Part shown: positions 5,732 through 13,717 of the stretch, piece by piece | Layout of the letters: each line of letters begins with the position of its first letter | Position numbering within the stretch: position 1 is the first letter of the stretch | DNA from: an uncultured Mycoplasmatota bacterium | GTDB lineage: Bacteria > Bacillota_I > Bacilli_A > RF39 > UBA660 | Length of the DNA: 18,116 nucleotides | Assembly: GCA_900548725.1 (NCBI GenBank) | Contig: URLV01000026.1 | Location: forward strand, 1-18,116 | Reading direction: 5' to 3' | The notes under the pieces: generated by a model | The model's database searches: none | What the model was told of the DNA's origin: nothing | What the model saw: only the letters and a program-made list of their open reading frames with translations | Position numbers and translations under genes: made by a program

Positions 5732-7126
5732 ATGTATGACGTTGTAATAGTAGGTGCAGGTCCTGCAGGACTTTTTGCAGCTTATGAATTAATTAATAAA
5801 AATAAAAATTTAAAAATATTATTATTAGATAGAGGTAAATTTGCCAATCATAGAGTATGTCCAATGAATAAATTTGGAACAAAATGTAAAAACTGTAATC
5901 CATGTGGTATTTTATCTGGATTCGGTGGAGCAGGAACATTTAGTGATGGTAAATTAAATTTCACACCTAAACTAGGTAAAAGTGATTTATATAAATATAT
6001 GAACGAAAGTGAAGCAGAAAAGTTATTGATAGATACAGAAGATATATTTAATAAATTTGGTATGGATAGTGATGTTTATCCTTCTAATATGGATGAAGCA
6101 TTAAAAATAAAAAAAGATATTGCAAAACATGGAGCTAAACTTCTAATAATAAAACAAAAACATTTAGGAAGTGATAAGCTACCAGGATATATAATAGATT
6201 TTACAAACTATTTAAAAGATAAAAATGTAGAGTTGTTAGAAAATGTAGATGTTTTAGATATATTAGAAGATAAAGATAATTTAGAAGTAATTGCAATGAG
6301 GAGAAATGAACAAATATCATTTAAAGCAAAAAAAGTTATAGTAGCACCTGGTAGAACAGGTGCAAAATGGGTTCAAGAATACTCAGATAAACACAAAATA
6401 CCATATCTATCACAAAGTATAGAAGTAGGAGTAAGGGTAGAAGTTAGAAAAGAAATTTTAGAAGACTTATGCAATGTTATTTACGATCCTAGTATTTTTA
6501 TAAAAACAAAAACATATGGTGATGAAATAAGAACATTCTGTACTAATCCAGGTGGTTTTGTAACAAAAGAAAATTATTATGGTTATATATGCGTAAATGG
6601 ACATGCACTAAAAGATGAAAAAACAAATAATAGCAATTTTGCATTCATAACAAAAATAAATCTTACAGAACCAGTAACTAATACAAGAGAATATGGTGAA
6701 TGTATCGCAAAAATTGCTAATTGTTTGGGAGATGGTAAACCAATCATACAAACATTAGGAGATTTAAAAAAATATAGAAGAACGAGAGAAAGTAGACTTA
6801 GCAAACAATTTATTACTCCAACACTAAAAGATGTAGTTGCTGGTGATTTAGCATTAGTAATGCCAAAAAGAGTAATAACAAATATATTAGATGGTTTAGA
6901 AACATTAGATAAAATTATTCCCGGTGTAAATAATGATGAAACTTTACTTTATGGTCCTGAAATTAAATTTTTCTCAAATGAAATAGAAACAGATAATAAT
7001 TTTGCTCTTTTAAAAAATAAAAATATATATTTTATTGGAGATGGTGCAGGTAAAGCAGGTAATATAGTTATTGCTGCTGCAACAGGTTTAGTTGCTGCTA
7101 GAAATATAATAGAAAACACAAAATAG
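5732..7126 (+). CDS. FAD-dependent dehydrogenase-like flavoprotein (COG2509 type)
   Basis: A 464-residue flavoprotein. Residues 3-20 form the dinucleotide-binding strand and glycine motif V-I-V-G-A-G-P-A-G with an acidic D33 after strand 2. A Cys cluster follows (C43, C52, C55, C58; spacing C-x8-C-x2-C-x2-C) and leads into G-F-G-G-A-G-T-F-S-D-G-K-L. That combination is the mark of the 'NAD(FAD)-utilizing dehydrogenase' family (COG2509) as I know it. The C-terminus has the second FAD motif F-I-G-D-G-A-G-K-A-G-N-I and I-A-A-A-T-G-L-V-A-A. The substrate is unknown, and whether the cysteines bind an iron-sulfur cluster is not settled by sequence. Start: ATG 5732 rather than ATG 5717, because GGAGGA (5719-5724) sits 7 bases before 5732 and the product then starts M-Y-D-V-V-I-V, right at the first strand. 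One base after the prs stop, hence one operon. Confidence 0.88.
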   Translation: MYDVVIVGAGPAGLFAAYELINKNKNLKILLLDRGKFANHRVCPMNKFGTKCKNCNPCGILSGFGGAGTFSDGKLNFTPKLGKSDLYKYMNESEAEKLLIDTEDIFNKFGMDSDVYPSNMDEALKIKKDIAKHGAKLLIIKQKHLGSDKLPGYIIDFTNYLKDKNVELLENVDVLDILEDKDNLEVIAMRRNEQISFKAKKVIVAPGRTGAKWVQEYSDKHKIPYLSQSIEVGVRVEVRKEILEDLCNVIYDPSIFIKTKTYGDEIRTFCTNPGGFVTKENYYGYICVNGHALKDEKTNNSNFAFITKINLTEPVTNTREYGECIAKIANCLGDGKPIIQTLGDLKKYRRTRESRLSKQFITPTLKDVVAGDLALVMPKRVITNILDGLETLDKIIPGVNNDETLLYGPEIKFFSNEIETDNNFALLKNKNIYFIGDGAGKAGNIVIAAATGLVAARNIIENTK

Positions 7127-7141
7127 TATTTTCTATTTTTT
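7120..7141 (+). terminator. weak Rho-independent terminator after the flavoprotein gene
   Basis: AAAATAG (7120-7126, containing the stop codon) pairs with CTATTTT (7133-7139) around a 6-base loop and continues into T's. The stem has a single G-C pair per arm, so termination may be leaky. Confidence 0.5.
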
Positions 7142-7163
7142 AATTTACAAAAATTTAAAAAAA

Positions 7164-7191
7164 TTAGCACTCATATATTGACAAGTGCTAA
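7164..7191 (+). promoter_or_regulatory. CIRCE operator 1 (HrcA binding site)
   Basis: TTAGCACTC (7164-7172) and AAGTGCTAA (7183-7191) form the inverted repeat recognised by HrcA (consensus TTAGCACTC-N9-GAGTGCTAA), here with one changed base and a spacer of 10 instead of 9. The promoter -35 box TTGACA lies at its right side, so bound HrcA would block RNA polymerase. Confidence 0.9.
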
Positions 7192-7206
7192 GCATAATAT
7201 TATAAT
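7178..7206 (+). promoter_or_regulatory. consensus sigma-A promoter of the hrcA operon
   Basis: A perfect TTGACA (7178-7183), a 17-base spacer and a perfect TATAAT (7201-7206). The -35 overlaps CIRCE 1, and the predicted start of transcription (about 7213) lies inside CIRCE 2, so the promoter is held between two operators. Confidence 0.93.
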
Positions 7207-7210
7207 GTAA

Positions 7211-7237
7211 TTAGCACTGAAGAAATATGTGTGCTAA
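7211..7237 (+). promoter_or_regulatory. CIRCE operator 2 (HrcA binding site)
   Basis: TTAGCACTG (7211-7219)-N9-GTGTGCTAA (7229-7237): the canonical 9-base spacer, with one changed base in each arm. It covers the predicted transcription start and leader up to the ribosome binding site AAGGAAGTG, so it may also form a 5' hairpin in the mRNA. Confidence 0.88.
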
Positions 7238-7249
7238 GGAAGTGATTTT

Positions 7250-8239
7250 GTGGGAGACAGGCAAAGCAAATTATTAAAAGCAATTGTTGAGTCATACATT
7301 AAAACAGTAAAACCAGTTGGTTCTAAATCATTGTGTAAAAAATTTAAGTGTTCATCTGCAACAATTAGGAACGACATGATGTATTTAGAAGAATTAGGTT
7401 ACTTAGAAAAAACTCATACGTCTAGTGGCAGAATTCCTAGTGAAAAAGGATACCACTACTATGTTGAAAATTTAATGCAACCTAAAGAAATAACTGGAGA
7501 AGATGTTTTAAAATTACAAACAATATTAAATAATAAAGATTTAATATTAAGTGATGCTATTAACAAATGTATGGAAATTATTAGTGACATTACTAATTAT
7601 ACAAGTGTAGTGCTTGGTAAAAATTCCAGAGATAATATACTTAAACAAATTAGTATAATTCCTATTGACGAAAAAAAAGTTGTATCTGTTTTAGTTACTA
7701 ATACAGGGCATGTCGAAAATAGACAAGTTTACGTTCCTGAAGATATTAGTATAAAAGAAATAGTTAAAACTTGTGAGATTGTAAATAAAGAGTTAATTGG
7801 AACACTAATAAATGAAATACCAGAAAAATTAGAATTTGTTATAAAACCAGAAATTGCTAAAACAATGCAAAAATATGAAGAATTATGTAGCTTCTTTTAC
7901 AATGCATTTAGTGAGTTTGAAGAAAATAATGATGATGTATTCTTTGGTGGAAAAACAAATATATTAAAACAACCTGAATATAATGAACCAGAAAAAATAA
8001 AAGAAATAATAAATAAATTAGAAGATGTAGAATTAGTTAAAAATATAGAAACTGATGAAAAAGATATAAAGGTTTACATTGGAGAAGAAAATAATTTTGA
8101 CAAAGATACAACAGTTATTAAAACTAGCTACAACATTGATGGAGAAGTAGGTACACTTGCTATCATTGGACCAAAAAGAATGGAATATGATAAAGTTGTA
8201 ACACTTTTAGATTATTTAAAAAGCTACATAGAAAGGTAA
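7250..8239 (+). CDS. hrcA: heat-inducible transcription repressor HrcA
   Basis: Represses heat-shock genes by binding CIRCE, and needs chaperonin to stay folded in known systems. 329 residues, slightly shorter than the usual 340. Residues 1-75 are the winged-helix domain: L-L-K-A-I-V-E-S-Y-I-K-T-V-K-P-V-G-S, then S-S-A-T-I-R-N-D-M-M-Y-L-E-E-L-G-Y-L-E and H-T-S-S-G-R-I-P-S-E-K-G-Y. The GAF-like dimer and inserted domains follow, and the end reads V-G-T-L-A-I-I-G-P-K-R-M-E-Y-D-K-V, typical of the family. The start is GTG 7250 (AAGGAAGTG upstream); the product begins G-D-R-Q-S-K-L-L, matching other HrcA N-termini. First gene of the hrcA-grpE-dnaK unit, autoregulated by the two CIRCEs just before it. 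Confidence 0.97.
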   Translation: MGDRQSKLLKAIVESYIKTVKPVGSKSLCKKFKCSSATIRNDMMYLEELGYLEKTHTSSGRIPSEKGYHYYVENLMQPKEITGEDVLKLQTILNNKDLILSDAINKCMEIISDITNYTSVVLGKNSRDNILKQISIIPIDEKKVVSVLVTNTGHVENRQVYVPEDISIKEIVKTCEIVNKELIGTLINEIPEKLEFVIKPEIAKTMQKYEELCSFFYNAFSEFEENNDDVFFGGKTNILKQPEYNEPEKIKEIINKLEDVELVKNIETDEKDIKVYIGEENNFDKDTTVIKTSYNIDGEVGTLAIIGPKRMEYDKVVTLLDYLKSYIER

Positions 8240-8243
8240 TTGT

Positions 8244-8861
8244 ATGAAAGAAGAAAATAAAAAAACTAAAGAAGAATTAGAAAATATAAAAAATAAAGTA
8301 GAAGAATTAAAAAAAGATAAAGAAAATATAGAAAAAAATAATAAGCATCATGAAAATAATAATCACAAAAATACGAAACATGATAATAAAAAATGTGAGC
8401 ATTTAGAAAGTGAGATTGAAAAATTAAAACTTGCTTTAAATGCTAGCAACGATAAAGCTATTAGAGCACAAGCTGAAATGATGAATTTCAAAAGAAGAAA
8501 AGAAGAAGAAACATCAAATATGCTTAAATATGCTAATGAAGATGTTTTAAAAAGTTTGCTTCCGATAGTAGATAATTTTGAAAGAGCAATTATGTTAGAT
8601 GATAATGATTTATCTGATGAATTATCTAAATTCTTAAGCGGATTTAAAATGATATATACAAGTATTATTGAGATATTCAATAAATATGAAGTAAAAGAAA
8701 TTGAAGCTGAAGGAATTGAATTTAATCCAAAAATACATCAAGCTGTATTAATGGAACATGATAGTACATTACCTAGTGGAGTAGTACTAGAAGTATTACA
8801 AAAAGGTTATATGTATAAAGATAGAGTTATTAGACCATCTATGGTTAAAGTAAATGAATAA
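8244..8861 (+). CDS. grpE: nucleotide exchange factor GrpE
   Basis: Releases ADP from DnaK and so resets the Hsp70 cycle; works as a cytoplasmic dimer. 205 residues. Residues 1-32 are Lys/Glu-rich helix. Residues 33-50 form an unusual His/Asn/Lys-rich stretch (K-H-H-E-N-N-N-H-K-N...). Residues 52-120 are the long dimerisation helix leading to L-P-I-V-D-N-F-E-R-A, and the C-terminal beta domain carries the GrpE signature around G-I-E-F-N-P-K-I-H-Q-A-V and ends V-I-R-P-S-M-V-K-V-N. ATG 8244 lies 4 bases after the hrcA stop, with AAAGGT inside the end of hrcA as ribosome site, so it is translationally coupled. Confidence 0.96.
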   Translation: MKEENKKTKEELENIKNKVEELKKDKENIEKNNKHHENNNHKNTKHDNKKCEHLESEIEKLKLALNASNDKAIRAQAEMMNFKRRKEEETSNMLKYANEDVLKSLLPIVDNFERAIMLDDNDLSDELSKFLSGFKMIYTSIIEIFNKYEVKEIEAEGIEFNPKIHQAVLMEHDSTLPSGVVLEVLQKGYMYKDRVIRPSMVKVNE

Positions 8862-8914
8862 TAAATATTTTGAAATAATTAAACTTACTCTAGAAAAGGA
8901 AAGGAAATGATATT

Positions 8915-10723
8915 ATGAGTAAAATTATAGGTATAGATTTAGGTACAACAAACTCTTGTGTTGCTGTACTAGAAGGTGGAGAACCAAAAGTTATTACAAA
9001 TGCAGAAGGAGACAGAACAACTCCTAGTGTTGTTGCATTCAAAAATGGAGAAGAAATAGTAGGTATAACTGCAAAACATCAAGCAGTAACAAATCCAAAT
9101 AATACTATTGCTTCAATAAAAAGAAAAATGGGTACTAGTGAAAAGGTTGATATTGATGGTAAAAAATACACACCTGAAGAAATTAGTGCTAAAATACTAA
9201 TGAAATTAAAGAAAGATGCAGAAAGTTATCTTGGAGAAACAGTTACTAAAGCAGTTATTACTGTTCCAGCATACTTTAATGATGCTGAAAGACAAGCTAC
9301 TAAAAATGCTGGTAAAATAGCAGGATTAGAAGTAGAAAGAATTGTTAACGAACCTACTGCTGCAGCTTTAGCTTACGGACTTGATAAACAAGATAAATTA
9401 CAAACAATTTTAGTATATGATTTAGGTGGAGGAACATTCGATGTTTCAATACTAGAACTTGGTGATGGAGTATTTGAAGTTAAATCAACTAGTGGTAATA
9501 ATAGACTAGGTGGAGATGACTTTGATAAATGCTTAATGGATTATATGGTAGATGAATTTAAAAAAGAAAACGGAATAGATTTGTCTAAAGATAAAATGGC
9601 TATGCAACGTATTAAAGATGCTGCAGAAAAAGCTAAAAAAGACTTAAGTAGCATGACTACAACAAATATTAATTTACCATTCTTAACACAAAATGCTGAT
9701 GGACCAGTTCATATGGATATGACAATCACTCGTGCTAAGTTTGAAAGTTTATGTAAAGATTTATTTGATTCAACTCTTGATGCAGTTAGAAAAGCATTAA
9801 AAGATGCAAAATTAACTAAGAATGATATCGACCAAGTAGTATTAGTTGGTGGTTCAAGTAGAATTCCATATATCCAAAATTTAATTAAAAATGAAATTGG
9901 AAAAGAACCAAATAAGAGTGTTAACCCTGATGAAGTTGTTGCAATGGGTGCTGCAATTCAAGGTGGTGTATTAACTGGTGAAGTAGATGACCTAGTATTA
10001 CTAGATGTTACGCCTTTATCATTAGGTATTGAAACATTAGGTAATGTCATGACAGTTCTAATTCCAAGAAATACAACTATTCCAGCAAGTAAGAGTCAAG
10101 TATTCTCAACTGCTGTAGATAATCAACCTGCTGTTGACATTCATGTATTACAAGGTGAAAGACCTATGGCTGCAGATAACAAAACTTTAGGAAGATTCCA
10201 ATTAACAGATATTCCAGCTGCTCCAAGAGGTATTCCTCAAATCGAAGTTAAATTTGATATAGATGCAAACGGTATCGTAAATGTCACTGCAAAAGACTTA
10301 GGTACTAATAAAGAACAACATATTACAATTACTTCAAATACTAATTTAACAGATGAAGAAATTGATAAAATGATGAAAGAAGCAGAAGCTAACAAAGAAG
10401 CTGACGAAAAGAAAAAACAAGAGGCTGATGCAAGAAATGAAGCAGAACAAGCAATATTTACTACAGAAAAATCTATTAAAGATTTAGGTGATAAATTAAC
10501 TGAAGACGAAAAGAAAACATCTGAAGAATTAATAAATGATTTAAAGAAAGCTCTTGAAGGAAATAATGTAGATGAAATTAAAGAAAAAACAACTAAGTTA
10601 AATGAAAAAGCTATGGAATATGCTACACGTATTTACCAAGAACAAGCAGCTCAAAATCAAAATAATAATACTGATAATTCTAATGACGATGGAGCTAGTG
10701 AAGCAGAATTTGTAAATAAATAA
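8915..10723 (+). CDS. dnaK: molecular chaperone DnaK (Hsp70)
   Basis: ATP-driven chaperone that binds exposed hydrophobic segments of client proteins with DnaJ and GrpE; cytoplasmic. 602 residues, the usual Gram-positive length. The ATPase domain opens I-I-G-I-D-L-G-T-T-N-S-C-V-A-V. It shows the second signature V-Y-D-L-G-G-G-T-F-D-V-S and the third V-V-L-V-G-G-S-S-R-I-P. It lacks the insertion near residue 80 that Gram-negative DnaK has, as expected for Firmicutes. The substrate domain starts after V-L-L-D-V-T-P-L-S-L-G-I-E-T-L-G, then comes the helical lid and a polar tail rich in Gln/Asn/Asp. The tail ends in A-E-F-V-N-K rather than the EEVD-like or EEVK endings. Start ATG 8915 has two AAGGA runs just upstream. 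Transcribed from the CIRCE promoter; a terminator follows directly. Confidence 0.98.
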   Translation: MSKIIGIDLGTTNSCVAVLEGGEPKVITNAEGDRTTPSVVAFKNGEEIVGITAKHQAVTNPNNTIASIKRKMGTSEKVDIDGKKYTPEEISAKILMKLKKDAESYLGETVTKAVITVPAYFNDAERQATKNAGKIAGLEVERIVNEPTAAALAYGLDKQDKLQTILVYDLGGGTFDVSILELGDGVFEVKSTSGNNRLGGDDFDKCLMDYMVDEFKKENGIDLSKDKMAMQRIKDAAEKAKKDLSSMTTTNINLPFLTQNADGPVHMDMTITRAKFESLCKDLFDSTLDAVRKALKDAKLTKNDIDQVVLVGGSSRIPYIQNLIKNEIGKEPNKSVNPDEVVAMGAAIQGGVLTGEVDDLVLLDVTPLSLGIETLGNVMTVLIPRNTTIPASKSQVFSTAVDNQPAVDIHVLQGERPMAADNKTLGRFQLTDIPAAPRGIPQIEVKFDIDANGIVNVTAKDLGTNKEQHITITSNTNLTDEEIDKMMKEAEANKEADEKKKQEADARNEAEQAIFTTEKSIKDLGDKLTEDEKKTSEELINDLKKALEGNNVDEIKEKTTKLNEKAMEYATRIYQEQAAQNQNNNTDNSNDDGASEAEFVNK

Positions 10724-10730
10724 AAAGATA

Positions 10731-10758
10731 AGAGTTAGAGTTATCTAACTCTCTTTTT
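10731..10758 (+). terminator. intra-operon terminator between dnaK and pepF
   Basis: AGAGTTAG (10731-10738) pairs perfectly with CTAACTCT (10745-10752) around a 6-base loop, followed by CTTTTT. It lies 7 bases after the dnaK stop and would cut down transcription into pepF and dnaJ. No clear new promoter is seen in the 20 bases before pepF, so these two genes probably depend on readthrough. Confidence 0.8.
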
Positions 10759-10777
10759 AAATTATTATGGAGGATAA

Positions 10778-12571
10778 ATGAAATATAATAATAGAAATGA
10801 TATACCTAATAAATACAAAGTTGATTTAAGTGAATTATTTAAAACAGAAGAAGATTTTAATAAAGAAATAGATGAATTATATAACGATATAGACAAAATT
10901 AGTTTATATAAAAATAAAGTATACGAAAATCTTTATGAAATTTTAGAACTTGATACAAATATATCAAAAAGAATAGAGCGTTTATTTATATATGCTCATA
11001 TAAATAATGATATAGATTTAAGTAATGATAAATATAATAAATTTTATGGTAATGTTATAAAATTAAATAAAAAATATAGTGAATTATCTTCATACATTGT
11101 TCCTGAATTAATGAAATATGAATATAATGCTATAGAAAAATTATATAAAAAAGATAAAAGATTATTAGAGTATGAAATATTATTAAAAGATATATTTAGA
11201 AAAAAAGAACATGTATTAAGTGAAAAAGAAGAAAGGATAATTACAAAATTATCAGATGCATTTAATATTCCAGAAGATACATTTTCTAAATTAACAGATG
11301 TAGATTTAAAATTTGGAAGTATTAAAGATGAAAATAATAAAAAAATAGAGATTAATAATAACAATTATGCTACTTATTTAGAATCTAAAAACAGAAACGT
11401 TAGAAAAAATGCATTTAAAACCTTATATAAAGGATATGAAAGTATTATTAATACAAATACTGAACTTTTATCAGGCCAAGTTAAATTACATAACGGAATA
11501 GCAGATGTAAGAAAATATAATTCAAGTTTAGAAGCATCGCTTATTAGTAATGAAGTAGATAAACAAGTATACCAAACATTAATTAAGTCGATCAATGATA
11601 ACATAAATATCATTCATAAACAATGGGAACTAAGAAAAAAAATATTAGGCGTAAAAGATTTACACTTATATGATACTTACGTACCACTTGTTAATGATTA
11701 TGCTAAAAAATATACTTTTGATGAAGGAAAAGAACTAACATTTAAATCTCTAAAACCATTAGGTGAAGATTATATAGAAGTGTTAAAAGAAGCTTTTGAC
11801 AAAAGATGGATTGATGTATATCCAACAAAAAATAAAAGAATGGGTGGATATTGTACTGCATGTTATTTGACGCATCCATATGTTTTCTTGAATTTTGATG
11901 GAAGATTTGATGAAGTTTCTACAATAGCACATGAATTAGGTCACGCAATGCATTATTATTATGCAATAAAGAATAATTCATATCAAAATTATAGTTATAC
12001 AATATTTGTTGCAGAAGTTGCTAGTCAAGTAAATGAACTATTACTGTCTTATTACATGTTAGATAATGCTACTAATAAAGAAGAAAAATTATATATTATA
12101 GATGAATTAATAAAAAGATTTAAAGCAAGTGTAGTAAGACAAACTATGTTTAGTGAATTTGAACTTGATATACATGAACTAGAACAAAACGGTGAAGTAC
12201 TAACTAAAGATTTATTATGTAATCATTATTATGATTTAAATAAAAAATATTTTGGAAATAAAGTTAAAATCGACAAAGAAATTATGTATGAGTGGTCTAG
12301 AATTCCACATTTCTATTACAATTTCTATGTTTATCAATATGCTACAGGATATGTGGCAGCAATGAAAATTGCAAAAGATATTTATAATAATAATCATGAA
12401 GCACTAAATAACTATAAAAAATTCTTAAAGTTAGGATGTACAGTAAATCCTGTAGACTCATTAAAAATCGCTGGAGTAGATTTGACAGATGAAAAAGTAT
12501 ATACTGAAGCTTTTAAAGAATTTGATAGCAATTTAAACTTATATTTAGAATTATTAAAAGAGGAAGTGTAA
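10778..12571 (+). CDS. pepF: oligoendopeptidase F (peptidase family M3)
   Basis: Cytoplasmic zinc peptidase cutting short peptides; 597 residues, the normal size. Zinc-binding H385-E-L-G-H389 with A-M-H after it, and third ligand E413 in F-V-A-E-V-A-S-Q-V-N-E-L, 28 residues after the first His. Near the C-terminus Y-E-W-S-R-I-P-H-F-Y-Y-N-F-Y-V-Y-Q-Y-A-T-G holds the Tyr/His transition-state residues typical of PepF. The N-terminal helical half carries the family's F-x-x-L-Y-K-G-Y-E-type stretch. Start ATG 10778 has GGAGGA 3 bases before it. The stop is 3 bases before dnaJ, whose ribosome site lies in the last pepF codons, so the two are coupled. Its place between dnaK and dnaJ suggests a role in clearing peptides from stress proteolysis; that is inference. 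Confidence 0.95.
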   Translation: MKYNNRNDIPNKYKVDLSELFKTEEDFNKEIDELYNDIDKISLYKNKVYENLYEILELDTNISKRIERLFIYAHINNDIDLSNDKYNKFYGNVIKLNKKYSELSSYIVPELMKYEYNAIEKLYKKDKRLLEYEILLKDIFRKKEHVLSEKEERIITKLSDAFNIPEDTFSKLTDVDLKFGSIKDENNKKIEINNNNYATYLESKNRNVRKNAFKTLYKGYESIINTNTELLSGQVKLHNGIADVRKYNSSLEASLISNEVDKQVYQTLIKSINDNINIIHKQWELRKKILGVKDLHLYDTYVPLVNDYAKKYTFDEGKELTFKSLKPLGEDYIEVLKEAFDKRWIDVYPTKNKRMGGYCTACYLTHPYVFLNFDGRFDEVSTIAHELGHAMHYYYAIKNNSYQNYSYTIFVAEVASQVNELLLSYYMLDNATNKEEKLYIIDELIKRFKASVVRQTMFSEFELDIHELEQNGEVLTKDLLCNHYYDLNKKYFGNKVKIDKEIMYEWSRIPHFYYNFYVYQYATGYVAAMKIAKDIYNNNHEALNNYKKFLKLGCTVNPVDSLKIAGVDLTDEKVYTEAFKEFDSNLNLYLELLKEEV

Positions 12572-12574
12572 AAA

Positions 12575-13708
12575 ATGGCAAAAGACTATTATAAAACTTT
12601 AGGTGTAGATAAAAATGCTAGCGATGAAGAAATAAAACGAGCATTTCGTAAGTTGGCAAAACAATATCATCCAGATATAAATAAAGAAGAAGGTGCACAA
12701 GAAAAATTTAAAGAAATTGGCGAAGCTTATAGTGTATTATCTGATCCTAATAAACGTAAACAATATGACCAATTTGGCTCTGCTGCATTCGACGGAAGTG
12801 CAGGTGGAGGATTTGGTGGAGGCTTCTCTGGTGGATTCTCTGGATTTGACTTTGGCGACATCGACTTAGGTGATATTTTTGAAACATTTATGGGTGGCGG
12901 TTCATCATTTGGTGGCGGAAGAAGACATAAAGCATCGAAAATGCAAACAAAAGGTGAAGATGCATTAGTTCATATCAATCTAACATTTGAAGAAGCTGTT
13001 TATGGATGTGAAAAAGAATTTACCATAAATGTAAAAGATAAATGTACAAACTGTAATGGTGCTGGTGGACATGGAGAAAAAACTTGTCCAAACTGTAACG
13101 GACGTGGAATGGTAGTAGAAGAAAGAAGAACTATACTTGGAATGATGCAAACTCAATCTACATGTTCTAAATGTAACGGTAGTGGTACAATATTTGAAAG
13201 TACTTGTAGTACTTGCAAAGGAAATGGTGTTGTAAATAGCAAAAAAACATTAAAAGTTAGAGTACCACGTGGAGTAGATAACAACGATCAACTTAGAATG
13301 AGTGGAAAAGCATCAAGCGGACTTAACGGTGGACCTAATGGAGATGTTTACATCGAATTTAGTGTAAAAGAACATCCACTTTACCAAAGAGATAAAAGTG
13401 ATATATATATAAAAGTACCACTAACAATAACTGAAGCAATAATGGGATGTAAAAAAACAATAAAAACATTACAAGGAAATGTAAAAGTTGAAATACCTTC
13501 TGGAACACAAAACGGTGATAAAGAAAAATTACGTGGAAAAGGTATTGACGATGAAAAATACGGTAAAAAAGGTGATACATATCTAATTTATAACATAATC
13601 ATTCCAACAAAGTTAGATAGAAATCAAAAGAAAATAATAAAAGAACTTAGTGAAACAAACTTAGATAATGAAGAGCAATTTAAAAGATTTAACCAATACA
13701 ACAGTTAA
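12575..13708 (+). CDS. dnaJ: molecular chaperone DnaJ (Hsp40)
   Basis: Delivers clients to DnaK and stimulates its ATPase. 377 residues with the full type I layout. J domain 4-68 with H32-P-D34; Gly/Phe region about 74-115; four CxxCxGxG zinc repeats at C157, C171, C197 and C211; then the C-terminal beta domains with G-D-V-Y-I-E and the family's K-G-D-T-Y-L-I-Y-N-I-I-I-P. ATG 12575 follows GAGGAAGTG lying inside the end of pepF. Its last codons also encode half of a bidirectional terminator, and its stop overlaps the stop of the convergent gene. Expected to be heat inducible through the CIRCE promoter if transcription passes the terminator after dnaK. Confidence 0.97.
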   Translation: MAKDYYKTLGVDKNASDEEIKRAFRKLAKQYHPDINKEEGAQEKFKEIGEAYSVLSDPNKRKQYDQFGSAAFDGSAGGGFGGGFSGGFSGFDFGDIDLGDIFETFMGGGSSFGGGRRHKASKMQTKGEDALVHINLTFEEAVYGCEKEFTINVKDKCTNCNGAGGHGEKTCPNCNGRGMVVEERRTILGMMQTQSTCSKCNGSGTIFESTCSTCKGNGVVNSKKTLKVRVPRGVDNNDQLRMSGKASSGLNGGPNGDVYIEFSVKEHPLYQRDKSDIYIKVPLTITEAIMGCKKTIKTLQGNVKVEIPSGTQNGDKEKLRGKGIDDEKYGKKGDTYLIYNIIIPTKLDRNQKKIIKELSETNLDNEEQFKRFNQYNS

Positions 13709-13717
13709 ATCTTTTTT
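13682..13717. terminator. bidirectional terminator between dnaJ and the convergent gene
   Basis: A 12-bp perfect stem AAAAGATTTAAC (13682-13693) / GTTAAATCTTTT (13704-13715) with a 10-base loop. Toward the plus strand it ends in six T's (13712-13717); toward the minus strand the A-run at 13682-13685 supplies four T's. Nearly all of it lies inside the end of dnaJ, and the second arm contains both stop codons. Confidence 0.8.

Noticed and set aside
8363..8680. Minus-strand open frames inside grpE, serS, pepF, yvcK and other genes
   Set aside because: They are antisense shadows of clear protein-coding genes, with low-complexity Ser/Leu/Ile/Phe content and no ribosome sites.
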